Below are positions 60,133 to 64,000 of a stretch of DNA of 64,000 bases, one piece after another; within the stretch, counting starts at the first letter, position 1, and every line of letters starts with the position of its first letter. Source of the stretch: an uncultured Bacteroidia bacterium (lineage in GTDB: Bacteria; Bacteroidota; Bacteroidia; Bacteroidales; Prolixibacteraceae); the NCBI GenBank assembly GCA_903904515.1, contig CAIVCR010000076.1, positions 31,539-95,538 of the forward strand, in the 5' to 3' direction. The position numbers and the translations under genes were made by a program. Below the pieces are notes generated by a model. That model had not been told where the DNA came from. It searched no databases and was given only the letters and a program-made list of their open reading frames with translations.

Positions 60133-61496
60133 TGAATTTAAAACAACGGTTTACATTCTATTTTAGTTTGTTATTTTCTGTCTTACTCGCTGTTGTACTG
60201 CTGGTTGTTTTTTCAATTTTTTCCCAATTCCGAAAAAACGAATTTAAATTGCGTCTTGAAGAAAAAGCAATTTCAACAATTGCCTTGCTCGCCGATTTAA
60301 ATGTTTCGAAGCAGGACATCCTGGCTATTATGGACGAAAATACGATTGACAAACTTTACAACGATCGCATTTTGGTTTTTGGAAATGATCAGAATCTTAT
60401 TTATAGTAATTTAAGCGGTACAGCACCAATATTGTCAGCCGCAGATTTAGTTCTTTTAAAAGCTAATGGTGAGTTTTTTGTCTCTGAAAATGAGATTGAC
60501 CGGTTTGGTATTCAACGTAAGTTGCATGATAATACTACTATGTATGTTTTAATCACAGCTGAGGATAAAACCGGACACCGCCATTTATGGTTTTTAAGCT
60601 ATTTATTATTTGGTGCATTTCTCGTTGGTACAGGATCGGTAATTCTATTGGCCCGTTCCTTGAGCGGCAGGATCTTGCTCCCCTTAAAGCAAATCCAGCA
60701 ACGAATCACCAATATTTCGGAGAAAAGACTCCATATTCGTTTGGAAGAGAAACAAAATAACGATGAGATTGATAAACTCGCTATTGCTTTTAACCAAATG
60801 ATGGAGCGGATCAATGAATCGTACCGGCAGCAAAAAGAGTTTACCGACAATGCATCCCATGAATTACGCACACCGGTCACCCGCATCATCATGCAGATCG
60901 AAAATCTGATGAAGCTTGAAACCCATAGTGATCAGACTTTACAGTATTTGAACAGCATGATGATGGATTCAAACCAGATAGCCGATACCCTTTCATCCCT
61001 TCTATTATTGTCCAAAATAGATTCACGTGATATCTCCGGGTTTCTCCCCCCATGTCGTCTGGATGAGGTGATATTTGAAGCAATGCAATTTATTTCAAAA
61101 GCGTATCCGGACCTTCGGATACTTTTCGATATTGAGAATAATAGCGAGAACGAGATTGATATTGAGTTAAAGGGGGATCCTAACCTGCTCAGAATCGTGT
61201 TTATAAATCTGTTCAAAAATGCGTATCTTTATTCAACAGATAAACTGATTAACGTCAGGTTAATACAGGAATCAGAGCACCTTCAGGTTCGGATTACCAA
61301 CAATGGGGAGTTAATTGCACCTGAGGATCGTGAAAGCCTATTTAAAGCGTTTACACGGGGTCGAAATGCCGGAAATATCCAGGGTACAGGTTTAGGGCTT
61401 CGTATAACTGAACGGATTTTAACTCATCACAATGCAAAAATAAATTACGAAGCGTTGGATCAGGATATTAACTGTTTTGTAATAACCTTTGCTTAA
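60132..61496 (+). CDS. HAMP-domain sensor histidine kinase (CusS-like)
   Basis: Membrane sensor of the pair. ATG 60132 chosen over GTG 60129 because GGAGG at 60123-60127 is four bases away. TM1 FYFSLLFSVLLAVVLLVVFS; a short extracytoplasmic sensor of ~110 residues; TM2 LLFGAFLVGTGSVILLARSL; HAMP (ILLPLKQIQQRITNISEKRL); HisKA with FTDNASHELRTPVTRIIMQI; HATPase NLFKNAYLYS and GTGLGLRITERI. The arrangement resembles CusS/CzcS heavy-metal sensors and the target genes support a metal ligand (inference). Confidence 0.93.
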   Translation: MNLKQRFTFYFSLLFSVLLAVVLLVVFSIFSQFRKNEFKLRLEEKAISTIALLADLNVSKQDILAIMDENTIDKLYNDRILVFGNDQNLIYSNLSGTAPILSAADLVLLKANGEFFVSENEIDRFGIQRKLHDNTTMYVLITAEDKTGHRHLWFLSYLLFGAFLVGTGSVILLARSLSGRILLPLKQIQQRITNISEKRLHIRLEEKQNNDEIDKLAIAFNQMMERINESYRQQKEFTDNASHELRTPVTRIIMQIENLMKLETHSDQTLQYLNSMMMDSNQIADTLSSLLLLSKIDSRDISGFLPPCRLDEVIFEAMQFISKAYPDLRILFDIENNSENEIDIELKGDPNLLRIVFINLFKNAYLYSTDKLINVRLIQESEHLQVRITNNGELIAPEDRESLFKAFTRGRNAGNIQGTGLGLRITERILTHHNAKINYEALDQDINCFVITFA

Positions 61497-61572
61497 GTTT
61501 TGACCTTCCCCCTGTCTGTTATTTGGCGGTTCCCGGAAGGTAATTTCGGATTCGTGTTTATGATCAGTCTGA

Positions 61573-61604
61573 TTTTAAGGTTTTTTTAAGGTCACTTTTA
61601 AGGT
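61573..61604 (+). promoter_or_regulatory. Three TTTTAAGGT direct repeats, candidate OmpR-type regulator site
   Basis: Exact TTTTAAGGT at 61573, 61584 and 61596, spaced 11 and 12 bp, the usual periodicity of winged-helix regulator tandem sites. The last copy ends 19 bp before the -7 box of the CzcC-like gene. Confidence 0.65.
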
Positions 61605-61623
61605 GGCTTTAATACGTGGTAGA

Positions 61624-61631
61624 TACTTTTG
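61624..61631 (+). promoter_or_regulatory. -7 box (TACTTTTG) of the CzcC-like operon
   Basis: TAnnTTTG match 18 bp before the ATG at 61650. No TTG at the -33 position; the third TTTTAAGGT copy occupies that place, as expected for an activator-dependent promoter. Confidence 0.6.
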
Positions 61632-61649
61632 TCAAAAAAGTAAATACAA

Positions 61650-62900
61650 ATGAGAAGTTCAGCCTTTATACTATTCCTTTTTCTCTCATCGAGCCTCTTC
61701 GCTCAAAAGGATACAACCCTCACCCTGCACGAAAGTGAATCACTTTTTGCAAAAAACAACCTTGAGCTGTTAGCTGCAAAATTTAATGTTGATGCTGCCC
61801 GGGCAGCAATTATCCAGGCGCGTACCTGGGAAAATCCGAATTTATCGCTCAACCTTAATGCCTATAACCCGGAACGAAAGAAATATTTCGACATCGGTAC
61901 CGCAGGGGAGAAAAGTGCAGGGTTTGATCAGTTAATCCACCTTGGCGGGAAAAAGCGGAATGAGATTGCGATGGCCAGCACCAATGCCGAAGTTGCCGAT
62001 CTCGAATTTGCAGACCTGCTGCGCAACCTTAAATTTCAGCTCAGGCAGTCCTATTTCAGCCTATATTATCAGAATTTGTCATACAGTTCAATTCTTAAAC
62101 AACTAACCAACCTTGATACGCTGATCGTGGCCCATCAGATCCAGGTTCAGAAAGGGAATATTCCGATGAAGGACCTCGTCCGGTTACAGTCGCTGGAATT
62201 GAATTTAAAGAATCAAAAATCTCAGTTGTATGAGAATATTATAGACTATCAAAGCAAACTCGCCCTTATAACAGGGTTGTCTTCCACAATAATTCCGATT
62301 CCTTCAGAGGGTGAGATTTTTATTTACCAGGAGGATAAGAATCTGAAGTCCGATACCCTGAATACACTGGCCTTGAACAACAGAACAGATCTGAAAATCG
62401 CTCAGAAACAAGTTGTGGTTTCCAATCTGAATATTAAATGGCAAAAATCGATGGCAGTTCCTGATGTGACACTCGGTGCGGCATGGACTCAGCGGGGTGG
62501 GGCTTTTCAAAATGAAGTAGGCTTAAACCTGGGTATTCCGCTGCCATTTTGGAACCGCAATCAGGGTAACATTAAAATAGCCAAGGCGCAATTTGATGAA
62601 GCCACAGTTCAGCATACTATTCAACGTAATGTCGTAACCTCTGAGGTTTTTCAATCGGTGAAAAAATGGAAAGAGGCAACGGCAAATTACCGCTACCTCA
62701 CCAGGAGTTATCTTCAGAACCTCGAAGATGTTCAGAACGGAATCTTCAGGAATTTTAAAAATGGAAATTTATCCCTGATTGAGTTTACCGATTTCATGGA
62801 AAGCTACCATTCCACCATGATGCAATATTATCAGTTCTCCCAGAACCTGGTCAATGCCTGCGAAGAGATCAACTTTACAACAAATTCAAAAATATTCTAA
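61650..62900 (+). CDS. TolC-family outer-membrane efflux protein (CzcC-like)
   Basis: 416-aa outer-membrane factor. Signal peptide SSAFILFLFLSSSLFAQ; first OEP repeat NNLELLAAKFNVDAARAAII with NPNLSLNLNAYNPE; DQLIHLGGKKRNEIAMAS; second repeat LNNRTDLKIAQKQVVVSNLN, and IPLPFWNRNQGNIKIAKAQF, the characteristic late strand/helix motif of CzcC/CusC proteins. Followed by a membrane-fusion protein, so the RND pump gene probably lies beyond 64000. Metal specificity unknown; it is a second, separately regulated exporter from the cus locus at the other end. Confidence 0.9.
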   Translation: MRSSAFILFLFLSSSLFAQKDTTLTLHESESLFAKNNLELLAAKFNVDAARAAIIQARTWENPNLSLNLNAYNPERKKYFDIGTAGEKSAGFDQLIHLGGKKRNEIAMASTNAEVADLEFADLLRNLKFQLRQSYFSLYYQNLSYSSILKQLTNLDTLIVAHQIQVQKGNIPMKDLVRLQSLELNLKNQKSQLYENIIDYQSKLALITGLSSTIIPIPSEGEIFIYQEDKNLKSDTLNTLALNNRTDLKIAQKQVVVSNLNIKWQKSMAVPDVTLGAAWTQRGGAFQNEVGLNLGIPLPFWNRNQGNIKIAKAQFDEATVQHTIQRNVVTSEVFQSVKKWKEATANYRYLTRSYLQNLEDVQNGIFRNFKNGNLSLIEFTDFMESYHSTMMQYYQFSQNLVNACEEINFTTNSKIF

Positions 62901-62927
62901 ATCGAACTTTATTTAATTACAGATCAA

Positions 62928-64000
62928 ATGAGAAATCTTCTTAAAGGGCTTATTATCTTATCTGCTACTTTTTTCTTTTCATGCAGAATTCACCCAACAA
63001 GTTCAACTGCCGACTCAAAAACCTTTGTACTAAGCGATACAATGCTTAAATCAACAACTTTCGCAAAGGTTATACAGGCACCTTTGAAGAACGTTCTGGA
63101 GTTTTATGGAAAGATTACGGCTGATAACGATAAACTCATCGAAATTTATCCTGTTGTTGGAGGGAGTGTTACCAAGGTATATGTTGAGTTAGGTGATTTT
63201 GTTAAAAAAGGTCAACTGCTTGCTACCATCAGAAGTACCGAAGTAGCCGGATTCGAGAAAGAATTGAATGATGCAAAGAGTGATGTTGTCGTCTCCAAAA
63301 ATAACCTTAAAACAGTACAGGAATTATTCGATGGCAAACTCAATACCGAAAGAGAGGTCATCACTGCAAAAAGCCAGCTTGAAAAGGCAGAATCACAATT
63401 AACCCGAATCCAGGAGACTTACAAGATTTACAGCATGAAACCTAATTCAATCTATGAGGTCCGGTCTCCCCTGAGCGGATTTATATTGCAGAAGGTTATA
63501 AATGAAGGGATGCTTTTACGTAATGATCACACCAATAATATTTTCGATGTGGCTCAAATTGATGAAGTGTGGGCCATTGCGAACATCAGTGAGGCCGATA
63601 TTCAGCAAATTGACCTCGGATTTGATGCGCAGGTAACAACATTCAGCTATCAAAACAAGGTGTTTAACGGGAAGATCGACAAAATCTTTAATATTATCGA
63701 TCCTGAGACCAAATCGATGCAGGTTAGGATCAAGCTTGCTAATCCCGATTTTCTCCTTAAACCCGAGATGAAGGCTAGTGTAAAAATCAGCAATACCCAA
63801 AGTGAGAAAATGATCGCCGTCCCCTCTGATGCCGTTATTTTTGACAAAAGCCGGTATTTTGTGATGATATTCAAGGACCGTTTTAATATTGAGACGCGTA
63901 AAGTGGAGGTTTTTCGTCAGGTTGGAGATCTTACCTATATCGGTTCCGGTCTTAAGGAGGGTGAAAATGTGATCACCCACAATCAACTTCTAATCTACGA
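62928..64000 (+). CDS. RND efflux membrane-fusion lipoprotein (CzcB-like), 3' end outside window
   Basis: ATG at 62928, 27 bp after the CzcC-like gene; open to the window end (357 residues visible). Lipoprotein leader LIILSATFFFSCRIH. The adaptor core is clear: YGKITADNDKLIEIYPVVGG (first lipoyl half), a helical hairpin ELNDAKSDVVVSKNNLKTVQ, SPLSGFILQKVINEGMLLRN (second lipoyl half), DEVWAIANISEADIQQIDLG (barrel), NIIDPETKSMQVRIKL, PEMKASVKISNTQSEKMIAV and a membrane-proximal strand set. No N-terminal CxxxxxxC metal-binding domain as in cusB, so closer to CzcB. Confidence 0.9.
   Translation, partial: MRNLLKGLIILSATFFFSCRIHPTSSTADSKTFVLSDTMLKSTTFAKVIQAPLKNVLEFYGKITADNDKLIEIYPVVGGSVTKVYVELGDFVKKGQLLATIRSTEVAGFEKELNDAKSDVVVSKNNLKTVQELFDGKLNTEREVITAKSQLEKAESQLTRIQETYKIYSMKPNSIYEVRSPLSGFILQKVINEGMLLRNDHTNNIFDVAQIDEVWAIANISEADIQQIDLGFDAQVTTFSYQNKVFNGKIDKIFNIIDPETKSMQVRIKLANPDFLLKPEMKASVKISNTQSEKMIAVPSDAVIFDKSRYFVMIFKDRFNIETRKVEVFRQVGDLTYIGSGLKEGENVITHNQLLIY

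Overview
The window looks like the chromosome of a Bacteroidota bacterium, probably an environmental Bacteroidales or Marinilabiliales type. The evidence is a SusC/SusD pair, TonB-dependent receptors with CarboxypepD_reg-like N-termini, a propeller/Y_Y_Y regulator, LytTR and hybrid two-component proteins, and promoters with the Bacteroidota -7 box TAnnTTTG. Many genes lack a clear Shine-Dalgarno. The species cannot be named from sequence alone.

Layout. (1) 1-10041: a copper efflux locus, cusA (5' end cut by the window), a short ORF, cusC, cusB, copA and a CopZ-like protein. It is threaded with a 10-bp-period GAAAT-type repeat in inverted arms, inside and between genes. (2) 10099-18192: a POT peptide transporter, the NAD(P)HX repair enzyme Nnr, a DUF4831 protein, and an MFSD1-like MFS transporter beside the dipeptidase PepD. 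(3) 18319-38794: a polysaccharide utilisation locus for beta-1,3/1,6-glucan (laminarin or fungal glucan type). It has a membrane-tethered regulator with a C-terminal HTH, SusC, SusD, a surface binding lipoprotein, three GH16 enzymes, a sugar MFS porter, a large cytoplasmic GH94/GH149-like phosphorylase and two GH30 enzymes. (4) 39032-49367: a PAS histidine kinase; a tight four-gene minus-strand operon (TonB receptor, GT-C-like membrane protein, LytS-type kinase, LytTR regulator); a polysaccharide deacetylase; a small Spy-like protein; an MBL-fold hydrolase; and an Rpn/PD-(D/E)XK protein. (5) 49664-55613: a PepSY membrane protein and a nitric-oxide defence operon (ric, hemerythrin, qNOR) divergent from an Rrf2/NsrR-like regulator across a 16-bp-arm palindrome. 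(6) 55813-64000: a TPR/PAS hybrid kinase, then an OmpR-type two-component pair followed by a CzcC-like outer-membrane protein and a membrane-fusion protein cut by the window end.

How it works together. In the PUL, surface GH16 and GH30 enzymes should cut glucan, SusCD imports oligosaccharides, further hydrolases trim them, the MFS porter brings sugars to the cytoplasm and the phosphorylase salvages glucose as glucose-1-phosphate. Both ends of the window carry heavy-metal efflux. The NO module probably responds to NO through an Fe-S Rrf2 protein.

Most unusual: short-period repeats arranged as purine-rich arm, spacer, inverted pyrimidine-rich arm. They have entered coding sequence (a loop in CusA, the signal peptide of CusC) and, in a different sequence family, the C-terminus of qNOR. 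Two candidate regulatory arrays also stand out: 11-bp-phased TTGATGTATT copies upstream of susC and three TTTTAAGGT copies upstream of the CzcC-like gene.
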